Assembly: GCA_009767595.1 (NCBI GenBank)
Contig: VSDK01011186.1
Location: forward strand, 93,648-157,647
Source: Symbiodinium kawagutii
Taxonomy: Eukaryota; Sar; Dinophyceae; Suessiales; Symbiodiniaceae
Direction: 5' to 3'
Length of the DNA: 64,000 nt
The translations under genes were made by a program, and so were the position numbers. Below the pieces are notes generated by a model. It was not told where the DNA came from. It saw only the letters and a list, made by a program, of their open reading frames with translations, and made no database searches. This document shows positions 13,501 through 23,401 of this stretch, one piece after another. Position 1 is the stretch's first letter; each line of letters starts with the position of its first letter.

Positions 13501-16500
13501 CATGATCAAAAAATGACTATTATATATCGACCTACAAACAACTTGATATGATAATTGTATGTTCATTTTTGGTCAATACCAATCATTAGAGTTTCTTGCC
13601 CGTGTCTGATCATGAACCACACCCACATTCCCTCTAACAACGCAGACTTGGGAAGTACAACTGATCAATTTCAAACAAACCAAATGTGCAGAGTTGTTTA
13701 GACCAACTTTAGCAAGGGTTGGACATGTATCTTCGGTAACCACGATTGGTAATGATGGATGGTAATCAATAAACCAATGTCATGACCCCCTGGTTTGATC
13801 CGCCTCTATGATTCTGCTAGTTGCTTGGCAATTGCCATCACTCGACGGTGGAAATCGCTGAATTCCCCTTGGACTAGCCCAGGGCTCAGCCCTCAGAAAC
13901 CATTCCCAGCCATGCTGCCCCATAACAGTCTTTCATTGCCAATCATTACTGATCACCATGATTAACCATCATTCTGAAGCATGATTCATCATGATCACGG
14001 CTCGATAATCATAGTCAATTTAGTTAACCATCATTAAGCATCAGTATTAACTAGTCAAAAGTTCTTATTCAGCAAGAGACCCTCGTAGCATATGTAAAAC
14101 ATCATCTCACCATGAAGAGAACATACTCCATGTATGGCATGCCATCACCTACAAGGTTTGGTCGCATTTTAGTGCAGGTTTTTCTATACCAACAATAGTA
14201 ACCAATCATAGTAACCAATCACCTATGCTTGGAACATCTGAGTCAACCATCATGAACATCTGAGTTAACCAATAACCAATCATAATAACCAATCATAGCC
14301 AATTCCAAAGATGGAACATCTGAGTTCACGGCTCATCATGAACAATCGTGGCCGTCATGGCAGCTCGGCCGCCTCGTGACCGACCAGCCAGCCGTCCCCC
14401 GCCCCGAGCTCCCAACGTGCTGGAGACGTCATCACCATGATGCGCTCGGCATACCAAGGCCTGACTGGGCGCACCAACGTGATCAACTCACCATATATCA
14501 CGTGAATATATGCTGTACATGGTGGTTTATATCACCATATTCTATAGTATATGTTGGTTTCTCAAGCCAGAAACTTGGGATTCAAATGGGAGTTATAACC
14601 ATTAATGATGGTTAATCAATGTTAATCATAGGGGATAAGAAGCAGCAATAAAGGATAAACAAACTATATGGTGGTTTCTCGAGCCATAGGGTTACCCAAG
14701 AATGTTTGGCTTATTGCTCATAAATGATCATTAATGGATTTCGGGGGTCTCATATGACTTGAGAAACACCTATATAGACAATTTGAATGGTAATGTATTC
14801 ACAGGTGTGAGTATAGGTTCCCATTTTGAAGAACTGTGATGATGGGTGATGTAGATCGGCAAATTACAGGCACACTTTTTGTTGAACAACTTGTGGATCC
14901 GGTCAAGAATGCAGGCTGCAACATCTCTTGGCTAAATCCCCATATGGTTTTAGATCTCTGTCACTCAATCTTCCCATCTGGTAGGAGGCTGGCCCTCCGA
15001 AGCAACAACAGCAAATGCACGACAAATGGGCGTTGCCATAAATGGCATACGCCAAATGGATGAATTTCACTATAGAATAGATGTATCTTTTTCGGTGGAT
15101 GATTGGGCAGTACCTCCATTTACGAATATAGAGTCATGTGAAATTCATGTTTGGTGGTGAATCACCAGCCCTCTGCGATTGAACTGATGGAGGCTTAACT
15201 TCCGCATCTACCTCCAGCAGTCTCCAATGGAAACACTCAGTGGCTAGTTGAACACACAGTGCCATTCTGGGTCAATCCAAAAACAATTGTAATTATTTGG
15301 AACCAAGCACCCTGAAGGCAGCTCTATTGTCATATCAGCGACAGACCCAACAACAGCAGGGCCGTGTACTTGAAGAAAACAAACATCTAGGTGCATGTTC
15401 CCCAATTTGTATCAGCAAAAGTGCACGCACATTTCCTACACAAATGTAATTGTGACTGGTAAGTAGACGTGTGCCACATGCCAAATTCTGGCATCATGCT
15501 TCAAAATGGAAAAACTTTGCCTCCCAACAGCAATGATGTTCATTGATTCTCTGACTGACTTCCCCATCCACAGGGCAGGCTCCGCCCCCAGGGTCCCAGG
15601 GCATAGTGGCAACAACGTCGATCTGGTTGGAAATGGAGCACACATAGCTCCTGAGCTTGGTGAAAACGCCTCAGTCTCAGTGGGTTGATGGGAAAGTCGT
15701 AGAAACTCCGCTGTTTCAATCAGCAAGCTCTTGGGGCTGGTCGATTTTCCTATCATATCTGGGACTTTCACAACTGTATCATCGATATTGTTATGCTCAA
15801 AAAGCGCTACCCTGTGCTCGCCAAGAACAACTGAAGCACCACCTTTCTCCGCTGCAATTCTCATGAGTTTGCTCCAGAAGGTTACCAACTGAATGAGAGG
15901 GAACACGAAAATCCCTGGATTTATCTGACATCCAAACAGCAAACTGTTTACTGACTCTTGGATGATACTCTCTGAACCTCTTACGATCAATTGATGGCGG
16001 AATAGCTACATAATACTTGCACTTACTGTAATCACATTAATTCCGCATTTAGATGTGTAAAAATACATCTTTATATATATATATATAAATGCATACATCT
16101 TTAGGTTTATAGATATTACATAGGTGGGATGGTCCAACAATATCCAGCATATATACATAAATAAATGTATATATAAACATATATAAATATAAGTATATAT
16201 ATATATATATATACAGTTGCATATAAACATAAAATCAAATATCTTATATAAACATACATATACAGATCAAAACACATGCCTATCTAATGTTTATTTTACA
16301 CATACGTGGGATTGTCCAACGATGGTGTACCCCAAAAATTGGTGGTTTCCCAATGAATAATAGTCTTGAATTTGTATGGTTAGTAGATATCACCATTTAT
16401 AGACAAAACCACATGTGCGTGACACTGGTTCAACTACCAACACTGGTTGCACCAATTCCACCAGACAATGGCAGCTTGTCCTGCAGCTTTTTGCCACAAT

Positions 16501-19500
16501 CATCTCGGCAGGCGCAAACACGTCAGACGTTGAGAATCAGCCATCAGGAAAAGATCATGAACCATCATTTACTAGCATCATTCTGGACGGATTGGATTTA
16601 CCATTTATCACTAAATGTCATGAAACACCATGATAAGGAGCCATCATTGATTATCATGAATCAACTAGTATCAGCTAGTAATATCCATCATGGATCATCA
16701 TTGACGGTTCTTCGTTGGTAGCTGGTCATCATCATTCACCGTTCAGCAAGCATCAATAATGACCACCAAACATTATTTTTCGGGGTTACCATCTATAATC
16801 ATTGTTGATCATCATTGGCTGACGTCAGCCAGCGCTGTGTTGTTGCATTGTCAATTATCTCAACTGATCATCAAACGTCGATGACCATCATTGACCACTA
16901 TGTACCACCGTCAACCAACTAGCCACCCCTTACCACAATTAACATCGTTAGCAATCTTGAAGCATCATCAGCGAACATCAACCGTTATTGCCCTTGTCAT
17001 CAGCCATTTGCGATGAACCATGGTTTGTAGTTTCATTATTGCAGTAGCATTGCTGATAGTCGAGCACAACCAGTCCGCGTCATCATTTACCTCTTTGCAG
17101 ATCACTTGCATGTTGGTAAGTGAGGGTAGATGTGACATGTGTTTGTCGATGCGCCCATGGACCCAGAACAGTTCTCAACGTCGGAGCTCTACAGGAATGG
17201 TCGTAGCGGGTACTCTAACAAACATGATCACTTTCAGGATACGTATGGTTGGAGGGCACTGCTTCCAATTCGACAACAAATGATGGATACCAAGGAGCTT
17301 GGGTGACCACGATTAACCATAAATGTGAAAATCCTTGGGACGATCCCTTGATGTTCAAGAAGAAAGGCTGGCCTCCATTCCCCCCTTGGGAACTGCAGCG
17401 CAGTAAAATGTGTGAGGACCACCAAGAATCCTAGTTTGGCATAGGCCAAAAAATGCAGTGGACTCCAGGAAAATATTAAATTTGTCCGAACCACCTAGCA
17501 TGGTGGATCAAGGTTGCTGTATGAAAAAGCCATTTGCCTAGCTGGTAGTGGCTCTTTTACCTGCTATGTACGTCTATCTAGCTAAATAAATAAACAAATA
17601 AACAAATATATATATATATACACACACATATATATACATATGCATACATATATATATATATATAGCTTGCCAAACATATAGGAAACATCCAAATACTTGA
17701 GTAGTCTTCGGCGTTGTCAACGGTTCATGTTTATACGAAGGGTAGTTGACCGCCTCCATCATTCCTGTTGGCTTGAAATGAGCATGGCCATTCAATACCA
17801 TAAGTGGCCCATGTTTCACAACGTTTTAGCCACCATGAACCAACATGACATAGAGATCAACCTTTATGCCACTCCTCACTATATAGAAGTCACCATGAGG
17901 ATGATGATTTTGCCGCAGTTGGCAGTGGGTCAAAACCCTTAGTCCCCCTGGTTCCCCTATCATTAACTATTGTTTTCCCTATGAAATTGTTGGTCATTAA
18001 ACCCCATTGGTTGGTCAACTGCTTGACCCATAGCCTTTTATAGCTGGTATATCCCCTACTATTGTTACTTACTATTCCCTTTTATAAACCATTAACAAGC
18101 TGTTGTTGGTTGGTTCACCGCTTGACCCAGCTCGCCAGTTCACTTCCCCAAGTCCCCCCGAAGCCCAGCTCCGCGGCAAGGCACTCGACACAGCACCTCG
18201 ACTGTGAAGAGCACCGTAAAGATCTGCGCAGTGCGTGCGGTGGTGAGACCCCAATGGCCATGGCCACCTGCTATGGGAAATGGGTACCGCCAGCATGCTG
18301 GGAACCCTGGCAACAAAAAAATGGTGCTGGCCACAGGATTGGCCAACTATGAGTGCTAAGCCATCGAATTTTTTTGAGATTCTTCTTTTTTCGTTTCCAG
18401 GATAGTGTTTTCAAATTTTCCGTAGCTCCTGGCCTCGTTGCCCCTCTATGACTACCCCAAGCCCTGGCGCCGCCTCGCTCCCTCCCAGCCCTCCCAGGAA
18501 CCATCGATGCACCCTGAACCTGGAGCTGAGGCTCATGCCAACTCCGAAGCAGAAAAGAAGTGAGCGTACTCCTGACCCCCGGACAGTGGGCATCCCACAG
18601 GGCGAGTGACTTAGATCTCGTGACTGAGATCGACCTGAGGTCTATGAGTTCCATTACAGATCATGATAAAAACAATATATATATATGTATATATATAGAT
18701 GGATTGTAGATAGATTGTGGTGCATTGAGAATTGATGTGCATCATTGAGCCAAACAAGGATTTCCCATCTAAAACCCATATATGAATAGATTGCAGCAAT
18801 GGGCATCGGTTTATTGGGGCACGTGTTGGTAAAACTCAGCTCTGGCTATAGATCAACAGTTACAGCACCAAACTGCAGTCAGCTGCTGTTTGTAATCGAT
18901 CCAACATACACCCTTACAGACAGGTGTCGGCGGATCCCTTACTGAAATGAGATGATTCCAATCCCAGATCCCAGCAAGAAGAACGTGCTCAGAAAAAATG
19001 TGGGATGTTTGCCGGTAACCTGGATAATCAATGAATCTCACATGGTATGGTATCACTATAGGTTATCATCACTACGATGTAAGCTCTTTATGTTACAAGC
19101 CAAATTGTATATCATCGTAACTTGAGTTGTGACCAAGTGCAACGATACTTATAAGTCATGATAATATCATGAGTAGTTTTAACTTTGGTATGCAGTTATG
19201 ACTTGATTTGGCTGTTGGGCAAGGAACAAGTTATGGAAGTTGCGTCTGATGATTTCAGCTTTTTGAGAGTTGCTGTAGTGGTTTTGGCTTAGAGTAAGTG
19301 CTGTAACGACAGCCTGTTACTGCAAGCTGTTTTCGTCTCTTTGTGTCGGGCTTTTGCACTGGGGTCTGCATATCCACTCATGGTGGTCAGCCACAAATGC
19401 TGCAGCTCCTTGTTTGCCACGAGTTCCACTTGCTTCCCGGCCACAGAATGCACCATCAGCGCCGCATGTTCCAAATTACAACGAAACCAACCTCACCAAC

Positions 19501-22500
19501 CAAAACAAAACACACACACACACACACCAAAAAAGCTTCCAGAGTCATAACTTATATCATACAATAGTGATTAAAATCAACATAAATTCAACTTAACTTC
19601 TCCACCTCACCTTTAAATTCATAACTTCATATTAACTTCAGGACCTGCATTTTGGGTAATCACTAGGATAATATATTTGTAGCCCGATTATCAATGGTTA
19701 TCATGCTCCCAAATGATCCATGCATGACTGACATTCCCTTGTAATATGACCCACATGAGAGTAAATATGCCATACATAGAGTATTTGAGGCTGCTCAAAT
19801 GTGAAACTCACATCACTGCTTACACCTTTTCCCCACAACTTTCTGGCGCCATGGTGAAATCCCAGCAGGCCCATAAAGCAATGCCCCCAACCAGGTGCAA
19901 AGTCCTTGTTAGATATACACTAAGAACTGTGTGCATTTTATATGTATATGTTGATATATATATATATATACACATACATATAACCTATTATCAACAGAGA
20001 TTTCTTTGAATATAGACCAAAGTTATGTTTCTGTTGATCTACACCATTAATTTTGCACCAAACCCTAGTATTTGCGCTACTAATTTCACATAAACTTGGC
20101 ATGAAAAACAATGAAATGCGCTACTCAGTGCTTATCCAGCCCGAAAACCGTCGCCGTCGACCCACCTGATGAAGACTGGGAACCGTCTCAAAGATCTCAG
20201 TTGCGAGAAACCGTGTGATGGTTGGTTGGCTCTGCTGGTGAACTGCTGGTGAATTAATGGTTAGTGGTCTGTTGACGAAATGACTTAAACATATATATAT
20301 ATATATATGTAGCGGTTTGTTCATGTTTGGAAAAAACACAGCAACATCAACAATCAAACTCAATAATGATTAAGACTCATCAACTTTTTACATTTTTCCA
20401 ACCGTTCGTCCACAGAACCTATTCATCAAATCCATTTTCTTTTGGCATCGCGACGTCTCATCTATCGTAGCTCCTTAGCTCTCCCTTGAAAAGGCCATAT
20501 GGAAACCCCTGGCTCCAAGCAGCTCCCTCACAACGACGAGTTTGTGGCATCTGTTCCCCCCACGTTGCGCAACAGGCCTATGTCAGTGGCGTATCAGTAT
20601 CAGTTTGATCACCTCATGCATTGCCATCATGCGATCAATCAGTGGTAAGACCTTCTCAATAGTGATGAGTGATGGAGAACCACCATTAACTAGTAGAACA
20701 ATAGAGGTGAATGATGGGATAGTATTTGTATGTATTGTATGTATTTGTAGTGATGGATAGTAATGGATATTAACAGTAGAAATGACTGCCGACAATTGCT
20801 AGTAGGCAATGGAATGGTTATATGGTCATCCATGATCATTGATGGAAGGCTGTCAATGAACCACCCTTCCTGGGAGAACTGGTGGCAATCCCAGTGACCA
20901 CTGACCAGCAACCATCATCAATTTCCACTACGGCGTTGCGTAGCTGTGGTCGCTCCCTGTACCCGACTGGCTGTTCACGACTTACCTCCCGGTTGCGCGG
21001 AAAATCCACCGTGGAAATAGCTGAAGTTTACCTATTACAACAAGTGATTTTCAGCGCAACCAGGTTAGCTTACTATGTGGATGTGCATCCTCAGGGATTG
21101 TACCAGGAAACTAACCATGGCTATAGGGGTTAGTTCAGCTACCCTATAGGCTTCAGCTTCCCATGGTAAACCCAGCTGCGTCTCAACAGCTGATGACTCA
21201 GTGCCCAGTAGCAGCGCTGATGGTGGACAGCACAATGACCGTCATGACCACCGACTGCAGCAGATAGGCCTGGGCTGCAAATCCAGTGCACCCTGGTCAT
21301 CCATGATGAGCATTGGCGGTTGCAACGGATCTTGATCCACCCCTCCATCTTGATATGGTGGTAAATTGATATAGTCTGTCAGAAATGCCCCTATGAGATC
21401 CTATAAGATCTGTAAGACTATCTCCCTGAGGTGTCTTGAGTGAACATCAGCAAACACAACCATTTAGCACGAGGATGAGGTCCAGCAATGACCAATACAA
21501 CTTTAGCTGCGTTACCTTGTACTTAGATCATACATTTGGCCTCCCTATCCTGGCGAAGCCAACCATGTAGTGCTGGCCCCCCACCAGAGCTGCTACCGTG
21601 ACACTGCATTGCTGCTCTCGGGGTGGTCCAACATCATCCTGCGCAGCTGCGATCCCACGAAATGGGGCGGCCATCCCAGCGTCATCGTTCTGAATGCAGG
21701 CGGTTTTTGTCTGCAAATCATAGGATGATCAAGGATACCATTCATCAGCTATCAACTAGGTGGACATTGAACAGTGCCCAGTGGTTGAAGCCGTTGATGT
21801 CATGGTTGCTTGAATTGTCCTATCATGGGTCGCAATCTTGCCTGTAATCGCCTCTCCTGACAGCTTTACAGAATATTAAAGACCCCAGCCTCAAAAAATT
21901 GCCCTGGAAACGGCAAATAGTCGATCGGTTGATGGCCAAATCCTAGAGATTGCTTGGACTTTATTTTATTCTATAGTCTGTCTATTCCGTTGAACAAAAA
22001 AATGATCCAAAAAGTTTTGCAATGGATAAGCGATGCTAGGACATCAACCACCTAGCGCAGGTCTTGTCCATGGTTTACAGCGGACATCACGGCTTCCCCA
22101 ACGACCAATCGTGGCAACAAAACCATTACATAGCCATTCGACATATATGGTATACCCCATATAAAAGGGTTTGGGTACCAATGGTTACATCATGTTATAT
22201 CCACATGGGATTCCCGTTTCTTCTCGTCCCAAACCACTGATGTTGCTTTGACATGGTTGTAGTCCAGTGAGTCACGGTTTTCTGGTCAACCCACTAGAAC
22301 CGAAAGTTATGTAAGTATAGTGGGTATCATGAACCCCGCTTCCGGGGAGACCTTTGCATGTCCGGACACATGGCGGCAAAATCGCCATGCTTTTTTGTCT
22401 TTTCCTCAGCAACTCATTAAGTGTAATTCAAATCAGCACGTTTGAGTGACCCGACAGTCGCTGAGAAACAGAAATGCACCAGAATCCACAATTTTGTTGG

Positions 22501-22669
22501 GAAAGCCCTGGGACATCATCCACTGATGGTGGATTTTCCATTGCCATGTTAGTTTACCAGAGAGTATATCGGGCTGTCCATGTATGGTGACCTGCCAAAC
22601 ATCTCCACCGGTTTCCCCACAACTTTCCCTGACTTCCAGGCACTGCAGCGAAACCACTTTGGGAACCGG
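1505..22669 (-). CDS. Shaker-type voltage-gated potassium channel, multi-exon gene
   Basis: A six-transmembrane voltage-gated K+ channel subunit, expected to form tetramers in a membrane. Exons in order (minus strand): 22592-22669 (tentative), 21605-21646, 21216-21269 (S1), 19370-19408 (tentative), 18539-18571 and 18178-18223 (S2), 15572-15669 (S3), 12984-13031 and 11774-11824 (S4), 10690-10755 and 9384-9430 (S5), 8698-8734 (turret), 7721-7774 (pore), 7039-7074, 5967-6065 (S6), 3551-3679 and 1505-1578 (tentative C-terminal tail). Apart from the tentative exons and the exact ends around S1-S2, every junction keeps frame, and spacing from pre-S1 to S6 matches Kv channels closely. Visible motifs are DHPESS before S1, E..F...FT.E...R in S2, NQID in S3, the S4 charge ladder and TVGYGDM. 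Donors are GT or GC, acceptors AG. Oddities are a nine-charge S4, no PVP in S6, and no T1 domain found. I infer function from architecture; subunit class and start codon are not established. Confidence 0.85.
1605..2300. repeat. Degenerate ATGGTTAAT simple sequence, opposite strand to 1010-1495
   Basis: The plus strand here carries the complement (ATGGTTAATGGTT variants) of the repeat left of the small GC-rich island at 1.5 kb, so the strand asymmetry flips across that island. Confidence 0.6.
2578..2692. repeat. AT microsatellite tract
   Basis: Two runs of (TA)n separated by AAATAAATAA. It lies in what I take as the intron between tentative channel tail exons. Confidence 0.85.
3551..3679 (-). 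CDS. Tentative C-terminal exon of K+ channel
   Basis: A GC-richer island with an open minus frame reading TVLGFAKTVLPDGVDATPDS and on to DEMAALLKWKSLGI, after a TTGCAG acceptor. Plus-strand frames are open too, and the 3' boundary is not resolved. I assign it to the channel tail by strand and position only. Confidence 0.35.
3893..4012. mobile_element. MITE-like element, family A
   Basis: Family A is about 95-125 bp with ends like GGTTTCTCAAG...CTTGAGAAACACC, a GGGGTACCC-like step just inside, and a core with TTTATTAGTAATAAACC. No coding capacity. This copy has diverged ends. The name is mine. Confidence 0.6.
4163..4285. mobile_element. MITE-like element, family A
   Basis: Ends GGGGGTTTCTCAAGCC and TTAGAAACCGCC with inner TACCCC. 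The core has TTAGTAATAAACC. Confidence 0.7.
5967..6065 (-). CDS. K+ channel exon, S6
   Basis: Reads VSMLGGILITSISVAVITTS then FTEHYQQRCRVHE. Length and pattern match Kv S6, but the usual PVP hinge is SVA here. The acceptor is CCGAG before GTG. The end is set at a GTCAGC donor; other GT sites nearby would shorten the tail. Confidence 0.8.
6653..6774. repeat. Short tandem and inverted repeat around TTTTTTAGATATGT
   Basis: Two direct copies of a TGCCTATTTTTTAGATATGT unit (46-bp period) follow an inverted copy (GACATATCTAAAAAAG), each ending in CTACATGTC. They could form alternative hairpins. Confidence 0.7.
7039..7074 (-). CDS. K+ channel micro-exon, post-filter loop
   Basis: A 36-nt exon reading VPQTSIGKLVGG, matching the Kv pattern P.T..GK.VG immediately after YGDM. 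The acceptor is GGCAG before GTC and the donor is GTTCGG. Confidence 0.85.
7540..7665. repeat. Degenerate ATGGTCATGATTGATG repeats
   Basis: Several tandem, diverged copies of a 12-16 bp unit lie directly downstream (in gene direction) of the pore exon. Confidence 0.6.
7721..7774 (-). CDS. K+ channel exon, pore helix and selectivity filter
   Basis: Reads AALWWSMATISTVGYGDM, an unmistakable Kv pore helix with the K+ selectivity filter TVGYGD. The acceptor is GCTCAG before GCT. The donor is GC (ATG then GCGCGG), which joins in frame to the VPQT exon. Confidence 0.95.
7823..7943. mobile_element. MITE-like element, family A
   Basis: Ends TTGTTTCTCAA and TTGAGAAAGC. It shares the core TTATTAGTAATAAACAAACC with the 4.16-kb copy. 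Directly upstream (gene sense) of the pore exon. Confidence 0.7.
8698..8734 (-). CDS. K+ channel micro-exon, turret
   Basis: A 37-nt exon that completes Glu and reads IDSPETDFVSIP. F.SIP is the conserved lead into the pore helix. The acceptor is CTCAG before G, the donor is GTGGCT, phase 0. Confidence 0.8.
9384..9430 (-). CDS. K+ channel exon, second half of S5
   Basis: Reads VSMWALICATVVYAA plus two bases that form Glu with the next exon, giving the S5 end YAAE (Kv: YFAE). The acceptor is CTAAG before GTC and the donor is GTGGGT. Confidence 0.8.
10690..10755 (-). CDS. K+ channel exon, S4-S5 linker and first half of S5
   Basis: Reads VISIVLESLVESAT then GIFVLMSF, phase 0 to 0, with acceptor GGCAG before GTG and donor GTGCGG. 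With the next exon it gives a 31-residue linker-plus-S5 of standard Kv length. Confidence 0.75.
11774..11824 (-). CDS. K+ channel exon, second half of S4
   Basis: Reads VRLLRVLRLAKVARHSE, very close in pattern to the Shaker S4 with its terminal RHS. The acceptor is GCTCAG before GTG. The donor must be GC (GAG then GCGACC), because the S4-S5 linker then has exactly the Kv length. Confidence 0.85.
11855..12080. repeat. GGTTGGATAT tandem repeats
   Basis: Tandem GGTTGGATATG units grade into ATGATGGTTAGTGG variants. They lie just 5' (gene sense) of the second S4 exon. Confidence 0.7.
12081..12983. other. Intron between the two S4 exons (5' part), no gene seen
   Basis: Ordinary intron sequence. 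A GC-rich stretch at 12905-12983 is open in another minus frame but cannot be spliced to S4 in phase, so I leave it unassigned. Confidence 0.4.
12984..13031 (-). CDS. K+ channel exon, first half of S4
   Basis: Reads MAGSLRTLRMVRLARM. Arg occurs at every third position. It ends at a GTTGGG donor in phase 0 and joins the next S4 exon without breaking the three-residue register. The start may instead be at 13054 with another AG. Confidence 0.75.
14664..14776. mobile_element. MITE-like element, family A
   Basis: Ends TATATGGTGGTTTCTCGAG and CTTGAGAAACACCTATATA are near-perfect inverted repeats flanked by TATA, which may be a target duplication. Confidence 0.8.
15572..15669 (-). CDS. K+ channel exon, S2-S3 linker and S3
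   Basis: Reads VFTKLRSYVCSISNQIDVVA then TMPWDPGGGACP. NQID..A..PW matches the S3 signature (N.ID..a.lPy) with the conserved Asp. The acceptor is CTGAG before GCG and the donor is GTGGAT, phase 0. It is buried in a longer unrelated open frame (15436-15990) that I reject. Confidence 0.8.
16065..16232. repeat. AT-rich microsatellite cluster
   Basis: Multiple (TA)n runs joined by ATAAATG-type spacers, upstream (in gene sense) of the S3 exon. Confidence 0.7.
17588..17668. repeat. AT/ACAC microsatellite
   Basis: (AT)n with CACACA and ATACAT interruptions. The derived open frames are artefacts. Confidence 0.8.
17915..18035. mobile_element. MITE-like element, family C, reverse orientation
   Basis: Family C is about 120 bp with ends ATGGCTATGGGTCAA...TTTTGACCCACAGCCAT. 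The conserved interior reads GGGAAAACAATGGTTAATG and GGGGAACCAGG. This copy lies in the opposite orientation to the others. Confidence 0.7.
18178..18223 (-). CDS. K+ channel exon, second part of S2
   Basis: Reads IFTVLFTVEVLCRVP plus one base. FT.E...R is the S2 signature, in which the Phe and Glu belong to the gating-charge transfer centre. The acceptor is CGCAG. A GC donor (GCCGCG) gives phase 1 and completes a Cys codon with the next exon. Confidence 0.8.
18539..18571 (-). CDS. K+ channel exon, first part of S2
   Basis: A 33-nt exon reading EYAHFFSASEL, with acceptor GTCAG before GAG and a GC donor (TTG then GCATGA). The Glu near its end lines up with the conserved S2 acidic residue eight positions before the FT of the next exon, as in Kv channels. 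Confidence 0.65.
19370..19408 (-). CDS. Tentative K+ channel exon, S1-S2 linker
   Basis: Reads ELQHLWLTTMSGY in phase 0, with an AACAAG acceptor followed by G and a GC donor (GCAGAC). It lies between S1 and S2 and keeps frame, but the linker is not conserved and the open frame extends both ways (about 19330-19474), so the boundaries are guesses. Confidence 0.4.
21216..21269 (-). CDS. K+ channel exon, S1
   Basis: Reads AYLLQSVVMTVIVLSTIS, a hydrophobic S1 helix. The acceptor is CCCAG before GCC. The 3' boundary is uncertain: a GC donor after AGC keeps phase 0, but the frame runs on a few codons to a TGA, and donors near 21206-21213 are possible. Confidence 0.7.
21605..21646 (-). CDS. K+ channel exon, pre-S1
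   Basis: Reads LRRMMLDHPESSNA (14 residues, phase 0 to 0), bounded by a CGCAG acceptor and a GTGTCA donor. The PESS motif just before S1 is characteristic of Shaker-family channels (YPESS in Kv1). Joined to the next exon it places S1 at the expected distance. Confidence 0.75.
22440..22568. mobile_element. MITE-like element, family D, left end weak
   Basis: Family D has ends near ACTCTCTGGTGAACTAACAT followed by GGCAATGGAAAATCCACC, mirrored at the right end. This copy has a clear right end (TGGTGGATTTTCCATTGCC) and a poor left one. Confidence 0.55.
22592..22669 (-). CDS. Tentative N-terminal exon of K+ channel
   Basis: A 78-nt in-phase exon bounded by CACAG and GTCACC. It reads PVPKVVSLQCLEVRES then CGETGGDVWQ and joins in phase 0 to the pre-S1 exon. 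The other frames and the plus strand are also open here, so the call rests on strand, phase and position only. Confidence 0.35.
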
Positions 22670-23300
22670 CTGTGGCCCTTAGGATTTCAGCGACTCAGTG
22701 AAGAGGGCTGGGGAGAGCTCTCCTGGGCGCTGAATGCTGGGGGTTTTGGCAGCTGCAAACACTACTTGGTGGCACCAAGCAAATGGCTGGAAAAACACAT
22801 GAATTTTTGTTTAGATACCTTGGCCCTGAAAAAACATGACTCCCCAAGCAAATGGCCGGACAATCCTCTGCTCTAACGAATACTTGTCCAGGAAAATGGT
22901 CAGTAATGTTGGTGTAGGTGATATCTTGAGAGCTTTGTACCTGGAAAGTGTGCAGCAAAGGTCTTAAACTCTGTCATAGCAAACGCCTATTGAAGTGAAC
23001 TTGGCTGGTTGCTGATGGTTGGAAGAGCCAAACAAATGAAGGACTCATGTGGCATGGCTATGGGTCCAACACCACACATGCCGCCGGCTGAAGCAAAAGG
23101 ACCAACTGGTGACAGCTTGTCCAGCATTCTGATCATTTGTATCCTCTGTCTTTCGCGCTTGGAATTATATTAAGACTGCTGGAACCTCAGGCATATATGT
23201 ATTTTTCACGGAAAGATTCGCTGATGTATTTGCATGCAGCAGATGTAGTGCGACATGTTTGTTTCCCTGTGTTCACCGTCTTCGTCCCGTCAAACTCCAA

Positions 23301-23401
23301 TCAATCGCCCAAGCATCTCATCCGCTCAACTTCTCCAGACTGCAGTAGGAGCGAGGCAGGCGGCTTGCGATGGATGGTAGATGCCACAATCATCATGGAT
23401 C
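23301..23401 (-). CDS. Unknown-protein gene, last exon
   Basis: Reads SMMIVASTIHRKPPASLLLQ then SGEVERMRCLGD and a TGA stop. The acceptor is CCCAG before GATC. The length after IVASTIH is what I would expect for a natural C-terminus. Confidence 0.75.

Noticed and set aside
15436..15990. A 184-residue minus-strand open frame, among the longest in the window
   Set aside because: Composition is not protein-like along its length, and the potassium channel S3 exon lies within it in another frame with good splice sites.
22580..22740. Plus-strand frame reading GNRLWPLGFQRLSEEGWGEL
   Set aside because: Protein-like by eye but isolated and opposite to all neighbouring genes. The overlapping minus frame fits the channel phase.
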